Assembly (NCBI RefSeq): GCF_900107485.1
Contig: NZ_FNQE01000001.1
Location: 62,001-126,000 of the forward strand
Direction: 5' to 3'
Length of the DNA stretch: 64,000 nt
Source of the DNA: Proteiniborus ethanoligenes
Lineage (GTDB): Bacteria; Bacillota; Clostridia; Tissierellales; Proteiniboraceae
Position 1 is the first letter of the stretch; the number at the start of each line of letters is the position of its first letter. Positions 45,190-54,455 of the stretch are shown piece after piece. The notes below the pieces were generated by a model. That model saw nothing but the letters and a program-made list of their open reading frames with translations. It made no database searches and had not been told where the DNA came from. Made by a program: the position numbers and the translations under genes.

Positions 45190-45630
45190 ATGTATTCAGA
45201 TAAAGTAATGGAACACTTTATGAATCCAAGAAATGTAGGAGAAATTGAAAATGCTGATGGCGTAGGTCAAGTAGGTAATGCCAAATGTGGAGATATTATG
45301 AAAATGTATCTTAAAATAGAAGATGAAACTATTGTAGATGTAAAGTTTAAAACTTTTGGCTGCGGTTCTGCTATAGCTTCTTCAAGCATGGCTACAGAAA
45401 TGATAAAAGGGAAAACCATTAGTGAAGCTATGAATCTTTCTAACAAAGCAGTAGCACAAGCTTTAGATGGTTTGCCTCCAGTTAAAATGCATTGTTCAGT
45501 ATTAGCCGAACAAGCTATTAAAGCAGCTTTATATGATTATTCAAAAAAATATAATAAGACTATAGAAGGATTAGAAGATTTCAATCCAGATGATGATGCG
45601 CATGACCATGATCATGCAGAAGAGCATTAA
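45190..45630 (+). CDS. iscU: Iron-sulfur cluster assembly scaffold IscU/NifU N-terminal type
   Basis: A 146-residue scaffold on which [2Fe-2S] clusters are built with sulfur from the upstream desulfurase. The three conserved cysteines are visible: GNAKCGD at about residue 36, FGCGSA at about 60 and KMHCSVLAE at about 103. The Asp next to the first Cys is kept. The C-terminal extension ends in a histidine/aspartate-rich stretch (DDDAHDHDHAEEH), commonly seen in clostridial members. It is the last gene of the isc operon, closed by a strong terminator. Confidence 0.94.
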   Translation: MYSDKVMEHFMNPRNVGEIENADGVGQVGNAKCGDIMKMYLKIEDETIVDVKFKTFGCGSAIASSSMATEMIKGKTISEAMNLSNKAVAQALDGLPPVKMHCSVLAEQAIKAALYDYSKKYNKTIEGLEDFNPDDDAHDHDHAEEH

Positions 45631-45633
45631 AAC

Positions 45634-45665
45634 TAAAGCTACTGTTAATTCAGTAGCTTTTTTTA
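45634..45665 (+). terminator. Terminator of the isc operon
   Basis: AAAGCTACTG and CAGTAGCTTT with a 6-base loop, followed by a run of T. Confidence 0.9.
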
Positions 45666-45907
45666 TGACCTAACCCGATTTCCTGAATGCTTTTATCAGG
45701 AAATCGATGGTAGGTCAAACGCAATGAGAACCAAATTTGCACGACCGAAGGGAGTGAACAAATTTGTATTTCGAAACTGCGGGAAATGACCTAACCCGAT
45801 TTCCTGAATGCTTTTATCAGGAAATCGATGGTAGGTCAAACGCAATGAGAACCAAATTTATGTGAGAGACAGCAAGTAAATAAATTTGTGTAGCGAGACT
45901 ATGGGAA
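45666..45907. repeat. Tandem direct repeat, two 121-bp units with paired hairpins
   Basis: Unit 1 is at 45666-45786 and unit 2 at 45787-45907. The first 73 bases are identical. They fold as an outer TGACCTA/TAGGTCA stem around CGATTTCCTGA/TCAGGAAATCG. The remaining 48 bases differ at many positions, but both can form a second stem: CAAATTTG/CAAATTTG in unit 1 and CAAATTTAT/ATAAATTTG in unit 2. Pairing is retained through matched changes. There is no open frame of note. This intergenic stretch lies between iscU and a PRC-barrel gene. It could be a palindromic mobile repeat or a structured RNA. Confidence 0.85.
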
Positions 45908-45977
45908 ATTTATTAAAAATATTAGTTATAAAGATATGGAATACTAATCATATAATTTTTGAAAAGAGGTAATAAAA

Positions 45978-46511
45978 TTGAAGAAGGAAAGCGAACTAAT
46001 AGGACTTCCTGTTGTGTGCAAAAAAAACGGAAGTAAACTAGGGACTATTAAAGAAATAATATATTCAAGAAAAAAATATAGAGTGTTAGGCTTTATAATA
46101 AAGGAAGGAAGAATATTTAAAGATATAAAAATCATACAATTTCAAAATATAGATTCAATTGGGAAAGATGCAGTAATAATAAAAAATGAGGCTGTAATTG
46201 AAAAGGCTAACTCGTTGCCTGAAATAAAAGAGTTACTTAAAGATAAGAAGCTGACCGAAGAAGAAGTTTTAACAGAGAGTGGAGAAAGCATAGGTCATGT
46301 TAAGGACATATTAATAGATAGACATAAAGGGAAAATAATAGGTTTTATACTCACTGATGGCTTATTTCAAGATTTAAAAGAAGGAAGAAATGTGCTGCTT
46401 TATAGTAGAGAAATTTTCTTTGGTGAAAGCTCAATTATCATAAGCAACAAAGACAGAGAGCTGTTTTACAAATATAAGAATGATTACAAAAAATTACTAG
46501 AATTACTTTAA
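45978..46511 (+). CDS. Protein with two PRC-barrel domains
   Basis: A 177-residue cytoplasmic protein built of two similar halves. ELIGLPVVCKKNGSKLGTIKEI with GFIIKEGRIFKD lies at about residues 5-55. TEEEVLTESGESIGHVKDILID with GFILTDGLFQD lies at about 90-140. PRC-barrel domains bind RNA or protein partners, as in RimM and sporulation YlmC/YmxH. The start is a TTG at 45978 with AGAGGT 8 bases upstream. It is followed by a small membrane-associated protein gene, probably co-transcribed. Confidence 0.85.
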   Translation: MKKESELIGLPVVCKKNGSKLGTIKEIIYSRKKYRVLGFIIKEGRIFKDIKIIQFQNIDSIGKDAVIIKNEAVIEKANSLPEIKELLKDKKLTEEEVLTESGESIGHVKDILIDRHKGKIIGFILTDGLFQDLKEGRNVLLYSREIFFGESSIIISNKDRELFYKYKNDYKKLLELL

Positions 46512-46560
46512 AGATTTGTATCAAACTAATAATAAAGAATCTATAAAAAGAGGTGAGGAT

Positions 46561-46722
46561 GTGAAGAGTAGATTTGTATCTGGTATTGTGGCTGGTAGCC
46601 TAGTTGGAGCAACAGCAGGAATGTATGCAATAACAAGAATGAGTCCAAGACAAAGAAGAAGAATGATGAGAGTTAGTAAGAAAGTTATGTCCAACATTAT
46701 TGATAACATAAGTTTATTTTAG
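46561..46722 (+). CDS. Small glycine-zipper (YtxH-like) membrane protein
   Basis: A 53-residue protein starting at GTG after AGAGGTGAGGAT. It consists of one glycine-rich hydrophobic segment (VSGIVAGSLVGATAGMYAI) and then a strongly basic stretch (SPRQRRRMMRVSKK). The layout resembles YtxH-type small membrane proteins. Function unknown. It lies 50 bases after the PRC-barrel gene and before a terminator. Confidence 0.7.
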   Translation: MKSRFVSGIVAGSLVGATAGMYAITRMSPRQRRRMMRVSKKVMSNIIDNISLF

Positions 46723-46724
46723 TA

Positions 46725-46746
46725 AGGCAGCTTAGCTGCCTTTAAT
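46725..46746 (+). terminator. Terminator after the small membrane protein gene
   Basis: AAGGCAGC and GCTGCCTT with a 3-base loop and a short T-rich tail. Confidence 0.75.
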
Positions 46747-46767
46747 TCAGTTTGGGGGAGCCACATT

Positions 46768-47946
46768 ATGGAAAGCATCCTAAAAATAAGTAGTTATTTG
46801 AAGACATTGTTTTTAACAGCATTTTGGGGGCTATGTATTTATTTTTTAATAAATATTGGGAATAATTATGTGCAATCAGATAAAAAAATTAAACTTTCAA
46901 AGAAAAAAATAAGTTTTATGTTTTTAATTATTGTTTTTATAATAGCTATATACTATATTTTTAAAGGCTCTAGCAAAATTGGCCAAGTGTTATTATTAGT
47001 TTTCTATTCTGCTGTTCTAGCATATTTATTAAATCCTTTAGTTAGTTTAATTGAAAAGCTGGGTATAAAAAGAACTCTGAGTATATTATTAGTATTTTTA
47101 CTTTTAATAGGATTCTTAATTATAGTGGCTGTATCTATTGTTCCTAAATTAATGAATGAATTTGAAAACCTTATAATAGTACTTCCTAGTTATTTTAACA
47201 AAATATATGACTATTTTGATTATTTGCATATAAAATATTTTAAACATATAGACAACTTACCACCAGAGTTTCAAGCAATTAAGGAAGTGTTTTTAGAAAA
47301 CCTAAACTCCTTTCAACTACACATTATAAATTGGATTAAAAGCCTAATTAACTCATCTATCAGAAAATTTTCAAAACTTATTAGTTTTTTTATTGTTCCA
47401 ATTTTAACTTTTTATTTTTTAAAGGATAAAGACTTTTTTAGGAAAAAAATAATTTTGTTTATCCCAAAAGATTATAGGCATGATGCTTTAAAGATTAGCA
47501 GAGAAATAGATAATGTGTTAGGCAAATTTATTAAAGGACAACTTTTGGTTGCTGCTTACGTTGGAGCAGCCACATCTGTGGTACTGCTGATTATTGGTAT
47601 TGATTTTGCAATTATTATTGGATTGATTGCAGGAATAGCAGATATAATACCATATTTTGGACCAATCATAGGAATATTACCTGCAGTAACATTTGCATTA
47701 TTAGAAAGTCCTGTAAAAGCATTATGGGTTATAGTATCATTTGTTTTTATTCAGCAGTTAGAATGTAATGTTATAGAGCCTAAAATAATTGGCAATAGCG
47801 TTGGACTTCATCCTGTGGTAATAATTTTTTCCTTAATAATAAGTGGTAGTTATTTTGGAATTATAGGAATGTTGTTTGCTATACCTGCTACATTAATAAT
47901 CAAAATAGTATCTAGCTTTATAATAGATAGAAAATCTGGACTATAA
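46768..47946 (+). CDS. AI-2E (PerM/YtvI) family membrane transporter
   Basis: A 392-residue polytopic protein with about eight transmembrane segments. It shows the family's marks: a YSAVLAYLLNPLVSLIEKLG segment at about residue 88, FFIVPILTFYFLKDKDFFR at about 210, GKFIKGQLLVAAYVGAAT at about 252, and the C-terminal VIEPKIIGNSVGLHPVVIIFSL. Family members export signalling molecules, ions or unknown solutes. Substrate here is unknown. In many Firmicutes a member lies upstream of alaS, as here, so the position is conserved. GGGGGAG precedes the ATG. Confidence 0.92.
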   Translation: MESILKISSYLKTLFLTAFWGLCIYFLINIGNNYVQSDKKIKLSKKKISFMFLIIVFIIAIYYIFKGSSKIGQVLLLVFYSAVLAYLLNPLVSLIEKLGIKRTLSILLVFLLLIGFLIIVAVSIVPKLMNEFENLIIVLPSYFNKIYDYFDYLHIKYFKHIDNLPPEFQAIKEVFLENLNSFQLHIINWIKSLINSSIRKFSKLISFFIVPILTFYFLKDKDFFRKKIILFIPKDYRHDALKISREIDNVLGKFIKGQLLVAAYVGAATSVVLLIIGIDFAIIIGLIAGIADIIPYFGPIIGILPAVTFALLESPVKALWVIVSFVFIQQLECNVIEPKIIGNSVGLHPVVIIFSLIISGSYFGIIGMLFAIPATLIIKIVSSFIIDRKSGL

Positions 47947-47952
47947 CTAATA

Positions 47953-47981
47953 TTGACAAAATACGGCTTTTTAATTATAAT
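47953..47981 (+). promoter_or_regulatory. Sigma-A promoter for the alaS T-box leader
   Basis: TTGACA at 47953-47958 and TATAAT at 47976-47981 with 17-base spacing. Confidence 0.88.
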
Positions 47982-48049
47982 CCTATCTATAAAGATAAAC
48001 ATATTTTATTTTATAAATCCTAATAGTTAACTTAATAATTTTAATAACT

Positions 48050-48274
48050 TTGATGGGGAATAGTAAATATCTCTAACCTTAAAGAGAGAATGCCCAAGGC
48101 TGGAAGGCATTTAGGAAAGTATATTGAAGCAGCCCCTGAGTTGAAGCCTTGAAACAATAGTAGAGGCTTTCGGTTTAACCGTTATCTTCTTTAAAGAGAC
48201 TATTTTTAGTAAATAGGGTGGTACCGCGGGTAAACTCGTCCCTAAGTTATATAATATTGGGGCGGGTTTTTTTA
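48050..48274 (+). ncRNA. T-box riboswitch leader of alaS
   Basis: The T-box sequence AGGGTGGTACCGCGGG starts at 48215. A terminator hairpin at 48234-48274 follows (ACTCGTCCC/GGGGCGGGT and a T-run). Stem I begins near 48050. By alignment with the asnS leader (both have ATATTGAAG before the specifier region), GCA at 48129-48131 is the likely specifier for alanine. The neighbouring GCC at 48132-48134 cannot be excluded. Confidence 0.92.
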
Positions 48275-48307
48275 TATTTAAAAAAGACTTAAAGGGGAGA
48301 TGAAACT

Positions 48308-50947
48308 ATGAAAAAAACTGGGTTAAATGAGATTAGAAAAGAATTTCTAGATTTTTTTAAAGAAAAAGAACATTTAGTAGTTCCAAGCTTTTCTCTATTA
48401 CCTAAAAACGACAAAAGCTTATTGTTAATAAATGCAGGAATGGCCCCATTAAAACCGTATTTTACAGGAGCCCAAGAACCTCCGAACAGGAGAATGGCAA
48501 CATGTCAAAAATGCGTTAGAACGGGCGATATAGAAAATGTAGGAAAAACTGCAAGGCATGCTACGTTTTTTGAAATGTTAGGCAATTTTTCTTTTGGAGA
48601 TTACTTTAAGAGAGAAGCTATCGAGTGGGCATGGGAATTCATGACTGAAAGAATGGGAATATCTGAGAAAGAACTTTGGGTTTCGGTATATGAAGAAGAT
48701 GATGAAGCATACGACATATGGAACAAGCATATTGGAATTAGCCATGATAAGATTGTTAGATTAGGAAAAGAAGATAATTTTTGGGAGCTTGAGGTAGGAC
48801 CTTGTGGGCCCTGCTCTGAAATCTATGTAGATAGAGGCGAAAAATATGGCTGTGGAAGTGAAAGCTGTAAGCCAGGCTGTGATTGTGATAGATATGTTGA
48901 AGTTTGGAATCTAGTATTTTCTCAATTCGATAAAGATGAAAAGGGTAACTATAATCCTGTGCCACATCCTAATATAGATACTGGAATGGGCCTCGAAAGA
49001 ATTGCTGCAGTAATGCAAAATGCAGATAGTATATTTGATACTGATGTAATAGGAAGACTATTGAAAAAAGTTGAAGAAAAAAGTGGCATTACTTATGGTG
49101 AAAATGAAAAGAAAGATATGTCTATAAGAGTAGTAACTGACCACATTAGAGCAGTAACTTTTTTAGTTGCAGATGGAGTGCTGCCAAGCAATGAAGGCAG
49201 AGGATATGTATTAAGAAGACTAATTAGAAGAGCATCTAGACATGGAAAGCTTTTAGGTATAGAGAATGATTTCTTAAATACTTTAGCCCTTACAGTTTCT
49301 GAACTATGGGGAGAAGCATACCCTGAAATTATTGAAAGGTTATCTCAGATTCAAAAGGTAATAAAAGTTGAAGAAGATAAATTTCAAGAAACAATAGATC
49401 AAGGGATTACAATATTAAACGAATATATTCAAAAAATCATTGAAGAAAAAGGAAATATACTAAGTGGTGAAATAGCATTTAAGCTATATGACACTTACGG
49501 TTTTCCCCTTGATTTGACTAAAGAAATATTAGAAGAAAATAACCTAAGAGTAGATGAAATAGCGTTTAATAATGAAATGGAAAAGCAAAGAGAGAGAGCT
49601 AGAAAAGCAAGAGAAGAAGGAGACAATCAAGCGTGGAGTAAAGACAGCACATTAGAAATAGATAGTACATTAAAAACTGAGTTTGTTGGATATACTAATA
49701 TTGATTTTAAAGGGAATATTATTGGAGTTTTAAAAGATGGAATACAAGTAGAACAACTAGATTTAAATGAGAAAGGCATAGTGCTTTTAGATAAAACTCC
49801 ATTCTATCCTGAAGGCGGAGGACAGGTTGGAGATACGGGCTTCTTGAGGGGGAAAAATTTTGTTTTAAGAATAAATGATACACAAAAAAATAGTCATGAA
49901 CAAATTTTACACTTTGCAGAAGTAATTGAAGGTACTGTAGTTGCTGGAGCAGAAGTTTGCGCAGAGGTTGATAAAAACTTAAGATTATCTACAGCTAGAA
50001 ACCATTCAGTAACTCATTTGCTTCATAAAGCCCTAAGGGAAGTACTAGGAGAGCATGTAAACCAAGCAGGTTCACTAGTGATGTCAGATAGATTAAGATT
50101 TGACTTTACTCATTTTGAAGCTGTGAAGAAAGAAGAATTAGATAGAATTGAAGAAATAGTAAATGACAAGATATTTGAAGGTTTAGAAATAGAAGCAATA
50201 GAGACAACACTAGAGGATGCTAGAAAACAGGGTGCAGCTGCATTATTTGATGAAAAATATGGAGATGTAGTCAGATTAATTAAAATAGGTGATTATAGCA
50301 AGGAGTTATGTGGTGGTACTCATGTTTCAAATTCTAGTCAGATAGGTATGTTCAAGATAATCAGTGAATCAGGAATTGCTTCAGGAGTTAGAAGGATAGA
50401 AGCTATTACTGGTAAAAAAGCCTATGAATACCTTGTTGATATGGATACACAAATATCTAAAATGGCAGATATTCTTAAAACAAATAAAAGAGACATAGTA
50501 ATTAGAGTACAGCAAGTAACAGAAGAGACAAGGCATTTAGAAAAAGAAGTTGAAAAAATGAAGTCTGATTTGGCTATATCAAAATTAGATGATATAATTA
50601 AGGAAAGTGTGGATATAAATGGAGTAAGTGTAGTCTATAAAAGAATAGATGGAATGGATATGAATAGTCTTAGACAATTAGGAGACAGGATAAGAGATTC
50701 AATGAATTCAGTTGTAGTTGTCTTCGCCTCTGTTGCAGATGAAAAAGTTTCATTCGTATCTATGGCTACTAAAGATTTAGTTAATAAAGGCATACACGCG
50801 GGTAATATTATAAAAGAAGTAGCTAAAATAGCAGGTGGTGGAGGCGGTGGAAGACCTGATATGGCTCAAGCTGGAGGTAAGGACCCATCAAAAGTAGACG
50901 AAGCCTTAAGTATAGTAAAGGATATTATCATATCACAGATTAAGTAA
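48308..50947 (+). CDS. alaS: Alanine-tRNA ligase
   Basis: Charges and proofreads tRNA-Ala. The full-length 879-residue protein has the catalytic core at the N-terminus with FTGAQEPPNRRMATCQKC and FFEMLGNFSFGDYFK. The editing domain shows NHSVTHLLHKAL (first two zinc ligands) at about 565 and ELCGGTHVSNSS at about 660. The C-terminal DHHA1 domain has GGGGGGRPDMAQAGG. The unusual Cys-rich loop (CGSESCKPGCDCDRYVEVWN) is normal for bacterial AlaRS. It is controlled by a T-box leader and starts the conserved alaS-ireB-ruvX gene order. Confidence 0.98.
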   Translation: MKKTGLNEIRKEFLDFFKEKEHLVVPSFSLLPKNDKSLLLINAGMAPLKPYFTGAQEPPNRRMATCQKCVRTGDIENVGKTARHATFFEMLGNFSFGDYFKREAIEWAWEFMTERMGISEKELWVSVYEEDDEAYDIWNKHIGISHDKIVRLGKEDNFWELEVGPCGPCSEIYVDRGEKYGCGSESCKPGCDCDRYVEVWNLVFSQFDKDEKGNYNPVPHPNIDTGMGLERIAAVMQNADSIFDTDVIGRLLKKVEEKSGITYGENEKKDMSIRVVTDHIRAVTFLVADGVLPSNEGRGYVLRRLIRRASRHGKLLGIENDFLNTLALTVSELWGEAYPEIIERLSQIQKVIKVEEDKFQETIDQGITILNEYIQKIIEEKGNILSGEIAFKLYDTYGFPLDLTKEILEENNLRVDEIAFNNEMEKQRERARKAREEGDNQAWSKDSTLEIDSTLKTEFVGYTNIDFKGNIIGVLKDGIQVEQLDLNEKGIVLLDKTPFYPEGGGQVGDTGFLRGKNFVLRINDTQKNSHEQILHFAEVIEGTVVAGAEVCAEVDKNLRLSTARNHSVTHLLHKALREVLGEHVNQAGSLVMSDRLRFDFTHFEAVKKEELDRIEEIVNDKIFEGLEIEAIETTLEDARKQGAAALFDEKYGDVVRLIKIGDYSKELCGGTHVSNSSQIGMFKIISESGIASGVRRIEAITGKKAYEYLVDMDTQISKMADILKTNKRDIVIRVQQVTEETRHLEKEVEKMKSDLAISKLDDIIKESVDINGVSVVYKRIDGMDMNSLRQLGDRIRDSMNSVVVVFASVADEKVSFVSMATKDLVNKGIHAGNIIKEVAKIAGGGGGGRPDMAQAGGKDPSKVDEALSIVKDIIISQIK

Positions 50948-50958
50948 ATTACTGAACA

Positions 50959-50999
50959 TATTCTACCTAGTAGATTTATACGATCTACTAGGTAGAATA
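50959..50999. terminator. Long hairpin between alaS and ireB
   Basis: ATTCTACCTAGTAGAT pairs perfectly with ATCTACTAGGTAGAAT across a loop of about 7 bases. No T-run follows, so it may be a processing or stability stem rather than a true terminator. Confidence 0.65.
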
Positions 51000-51060
51000 A
51001 TAATAAATAGGTGTATACAAATGAAAATATATGATATAAATATATTAAGGGGGTGTTTTC

Positions 51061-51312
51061 ATGAACAACATTAATCAAACAATGAAATTCAGTGTTACAA
51101 AGGATAACAAAAGTCAGGCTGAAGAAATATTGTTTTCCGTTTATGAAGCATTAGAAGAGAAAGGCTATAATCCAATAAATCAAATAATAGGCTACATATT
51201 ATCTGGAGATCCAACCTACATAACTAGTCATAATAATGCTAGAACACTAATAAGAAAACTGGAGAGAGATGAACTTTTAGAAGAATTACTAATGAAATAT
51301 TTAGATAAATAA
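51061..51312 (+). CDS. IreB-family regulatory phosphoprotein (UPF0297)
   Basis: An 83-residue protein that in enterococci is phosphorylated by the PASTA kinase IreK and affects cell-wall stress resistance. The family signature is clear: [40 protein letters not shown] and [18 protein letters not shown]. The N-terminal threonine that is the phosphorylation target region is present. GGGGGTG precedes the ATG. Genomic position after alaS is conserved in Firmicutes, but here two extra genes separate it from ruvX. Confidence 0.95.
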   Translation: MNNINQTMKFSVTKDNKSQAEEILFSVYEALEEKGYNPINQIIGYILSGDPTYITSHNNARTLIRKLERDELLEELLMKYLDK

Positions 51313-51328
51313 ATTAGGAGAGTTCTAA

Positions 51329-53479
51329 TTGAGAAGCAATTTACAAAAGATAAGCATTATTTTAGCAATATTAGTATGTTTGCCATTATCATCATTGTTA
51401 GTATATGCTGAAGAAATGGATGAACAGAATAAAGTCTATTTAGTTATAGCGAATAGACTATCTTTTTATGATATTGAAAGCATGCATAATCTTAAATCTA
51501 TAATAGATAATGGAAGCATTGGTTTAATGAATACAAGAGGAGTTACGGGCTATAGGGGTGCGGAAGGATATATAACTGTAAACACTTCAGCAAAGGCCTA
51601 TTCAACTTATGATACTGCAAACTCTTTTAATTTGGACAAAGATACCCTACCTATTTACGAAAGAAGAGTAGGAAAAATTCAAGGTAAATATAATATTGCA
51701 AATATTGAACTGAATAGACTTAAAAGCTTAAATATCAATAACGCTTATAATCCTATAATAGGTGCTTTAGGAGATAACTTACATAATAGTGGTCAAAAAA
51801 CAGCAGTATTTGGGAATTCAGATACTGCTGATAGTTTTGTTAGAACCAATTGTCTTATTCCTATAGATAGCAAAGGTTTAATTGATTTTGGAAATGTTGA
51901 TAATATTCTAATAAATGATAGTAGCTATCCCTTTGGTTTAAGGACAGACTTTAATAAAATTTTAGCAGAAATAAAGGATGTTCAATCAGAAGCAGCATTA
52001 TTTGTAATTGAAACTGGTGATTTAAATAGGCTCAATATGTACAATAATGAGCTTTCTGATAATATGTTTTTAGAGCTTAGAGGGCAAATATTAAAAAATA
52101 TCGACGGATTTATAGGTGAACTATTTCAAGAAATAAAAAATAAAAATTCTATGCTAATTATCATTAGTCCAAATTCACCTGAGGAAAGATTAGATACGAG
52201 TTTACTTTCTCCGTTGATAATATGGGGCGGTAAAGAATACAAAGGCATTTTGACATCAGACACAACAAGAAGACAAGGAATAGTCACCAATTTAGATGTG
52301 GCTCCAACTATTACAAATTTTTTAAAAGCAGAAAAAAATAATTTTATAGGTCATGTAATCAAAGCAATAAATGAGAAGGATAATTTTAGCTTTATAAATG
52401 AACTTAATAACAGAACTAATATTACCTCAAAGCTTAGGTCTCCATATTTGAAATTATATAGTATATTAATCATACTCATTATTATATTAGGGACAATTAC
52501 CGTATATACAAAAGGGATTCATAGCAATAGAATGAAAATGATTATAAAATTTTCTCTATTATTAATTATGTCTTTACCATTAGTTTTTTTATTATCTGCT
52601 TTTATTTACATAAAAGATTATTTTATTTATTTTATATTTACATTTATACTATTAATGATTATAATGGCAATTATATGTTTTATTAATTCTAAACATCGGC
52701 TTCTAGTGTTATTTTCCATTATTTATTCTAGCTTAGTTATAGATTTATTATTAGGAGGAAAGCTCTTAAAATATTCCATATTAAGCTATGACCCAATTAT
52801 TGGAGCTAGATATTTTGGAATTGGAAATGAATATGCAGGCGTTATACTAGGAGTTATGGTTTTAATGACGGCAATTTATATGGAAAAATCAAAAGGTTGT
52901 AAAATATTTTTATCCATATTACCAATTACAATCTTTATAGTATCTAATCCTAAGATGGGTGCAAATTTAGGAGGTACTATTTCTATACTTGCTACAGCCG
53001 TAATTTACATAGTATATTTATATAAAATAAGAATAGATTTGAAAAAGATAATTATTGTTGGTACTATATTTATATTATTTTTTATAATTTTAGGTTTAAT
53101 CGATATATATGCAAATGACAACCCTACACATTTAGGTGGTACTCTTTTATTGATAATTGAAAAGGGGCCAAAATCATTGCTAGATATAATAACTAGAAAA
53201 GCTCAAATGAATATAAAGCTAATGAAAAGTTCAATTTGGTCTAAGGTTTTGCTAATCACTATATTATCTGAATCTTGTATATTAATTAGATATAAAAAGA
53301 AAATCCAAAGCATTGTTAGAGAAAATAAATATTTTTCAGCAGGTCTATTTAGTGCTATTTTAGGAAGCACTATAGGACTATTATTAAATGATTCAGGAGT
53401 TTTATTGGGAGCTATTTCAAATACATATATAATTGGGACCTTAATGTATTTATTACTAGACAATATGATGGCTGCTTAA
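51329..53479 (+). CDS. Large membrane protein with extracytoplasmic phosphatase-like domain
   Basis: A 716-residue protein starting at TTG with AGGAG upstream. A signal-type hydrophobic segment covers residues 5-26. Residues about 30-370 are an external domain whose end (TTRRQGIVTNLDVAPTITNFL) resembles the alkaline-phosphatase/sulfatase superfamily. The usual metal-ligand clusters (DG[TS] near the start, HG near the end) are not evident. Residues about 375-710 hold about ten transmembrane segments with ARYFGIGNEYAGVILG and LNDSGVLLGAISNTYI, suggestive of a polymer- or lipid-handling enzyme. I do not know a characterised homologue. It lies between ireB and the aldo/keto reductase, probably in one operon. 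Confidence 0.65.
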   Translation: MRSNLQKISIILAILVCLPLSSLLVYAEEMDEQNKVYLVIANRLSFYDIESMHNLKSIIDNGSIGLMNTRGVTGYRGAEGYITVNTSAKAYSTYDTANSFNLDKDTLPIYERRVGKIQGKYNIANIELNRLKSLNINNAYNPIIGALGDNLHNSGQKTAVFGNSDTADSFVRTNCLIPIDSKGLIDFGNVDNILINDSSYPFGLRTDFNKILAEIKDVQSEAALFVIETGDLNRLNMYNNELSDNMFLELRGQILKNIDGFIGELFQEIKNKNSMLIIISPNSPEERLDTSLLSPLIIWGGKEYKGILTSDTTRRQGIVTNLDVAPTITNFLKAEKNNFIGHVIKAINEKDNFSFINELNNRTNITSKLRSPYLKLYSILIILIIILGTITVYTKGIHSNRMKMIIKFSLLLIMSLPLVFLLSAFIYIKDYFIYFIFTFILLMIIMAIICFINSKHRLLVLFSIIYSSLVIDLLLGGKLLKYSILSYDPIIGARYFGIGNEYAGVILGVMVLMTAIYMEKSKGCKIFLSILPITIFIVSNPKMGANLGGTISILATAVIYIVYLYKIRIDLKKIIIVGTIFILFFIILGLIDIYANDNPTHLGGTLLLIIEKGPKSLLDIITRKAQMNIKLMKSSIWSKVLLITILSESCILIRYKKKIQSIVRENKYFSAGLFSAILGSTIGLLLNDSGVLLGAISNTYIIGTLMYLLLDNMMAA

Positions 53480-53491
53480 GGATGTGGGAAC

Positions 53492-54442
53492 ATGGAAAGT
53501 AGAATATTAGGTAATACGGGGATAAAGATATCAGAGCTGTGTTTTGGGTCCTTAACAATTGGCCCATTACAAGCAAATCTTGATATTTATCATGGGGGAC
53601 AGATAATCAGTCACGCTTTTAATAATGGAATTAACTTTATAGACACAGCAGAAATATATGAAAATTATTTACATATTAGAGAAGCACTGAAAACAGTAAA
53701 TAGAAAAGATATAGTTATAGCAACAAAATCTTATTCTTATTCAAAGGAAACTGCTGAAAAAAGTTTAATGAAAGCATTAAGGGAACTAAATACTGACTAT
53801 ATAGATATTTTTCTTCTACATGAGCAAGAAAGCAAACACACTATTAGAGGACACTATGAAGCTATAGAATATTTTTTAAAAGCAAAGGAAAAGGGAATTA
53901 TCAGAGCTATTGGTATATCTACTCATAGAATAGAAGGAGTTGTAGCTGCAACTCAATATAGTGAAATAGAAGTAATTCATCCTATAATAAATAAACTTGG
54001 CATAGGTATTCAGGACGGAAGCGTAGATGATATGCTAATTGCTTTAAAAGCCGCTTATAATAGTGGAAAAGGCATATATGGAATGAAGCCCTTAGGTGGA
54101 GGACATTTAATTAAAGATGTAGAAGATTCAATTAGATTTGTAAAGGGTATACCATATTTACATTCATTTGCTATGGGGATGCAAAGCAAAGACGAAGTGG
54201 ATGCCAACATAAGCTTAGTTAATAATGGTTATATCCCAAAGGATATTAAACTAAAGATTGATAAAAAAGAACGAAGGCTTCATATTTCTGATTGGTGTAT
54301 AGGATGCGGCTCTTGTGTGGAAACATGTAAAAATGGAGGAATTAAACTTATAGATAATAAAGCAGTCCCGATTATGGAAAGCTGTGTACTTTGTGGCTAT
54401 TGTGCGCCAAAATGCCCAGAGTTCTGTATAAAAGTAATATAA
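53492..54442 (+). CDS. Aldo/keto reductase with C-terminal 4Fe-4S ferredoxin domain
   Basis: A 316-residue protein. The N-terminal barrel has NTGIKISELCFGSLTIGP and GINFIDTAEIYENY (catalytic Asp and Tyr), then LHEQES and a conserved KPLGGG at about 200. The C-terminal 50 residues carry two ferredoxin cysteine clusters, CIGCGSCVETC and CVLCGYCAPKCPEFC. Such fused proteins are common in anaerobes, and their substrates are mostly unknown. It follows the membrane phosphatase-like gene by 12 bases and precedes ruvX by 13 bases, so it is in the same operon. Confidence 0.88.
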   Translation: MESRILGNTGIKISELCFGSLTIGPLQANLDIYHGGQIISHAFNNGINFIDTAEIYENYLHIREALKTVNRKDIVIATKSYSYSKETAEKSLMKALRELNTDYIDIFLLHEQESKHTIRGHYEAIEYFLKAKEKGIIRAIGISTHRIEGVVAATQYSEIEVIHPIINKLGIGIQDGSVDDMLIALKAAYNSGKGIYGMKPLGGGHLIKDVEDSIRFVKGIPYLHSFAMGMQSKDEVDANISLVNNGYIPKDIKLKIDKKERRLHISDWCIGCGSCVETCKNGGIKLIDNKAVPIMESCVLCGYCAPKCPEFCIKVI

Positions 54443-54455
54443 TTTGGAGGAATAT

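Noticed and set aside
45666-45907. CRISPR array
   Set aside because: Only two units, each 121 bp and adjacent, with no short repeat plus unique spacer pattern and no cas genes nearby.
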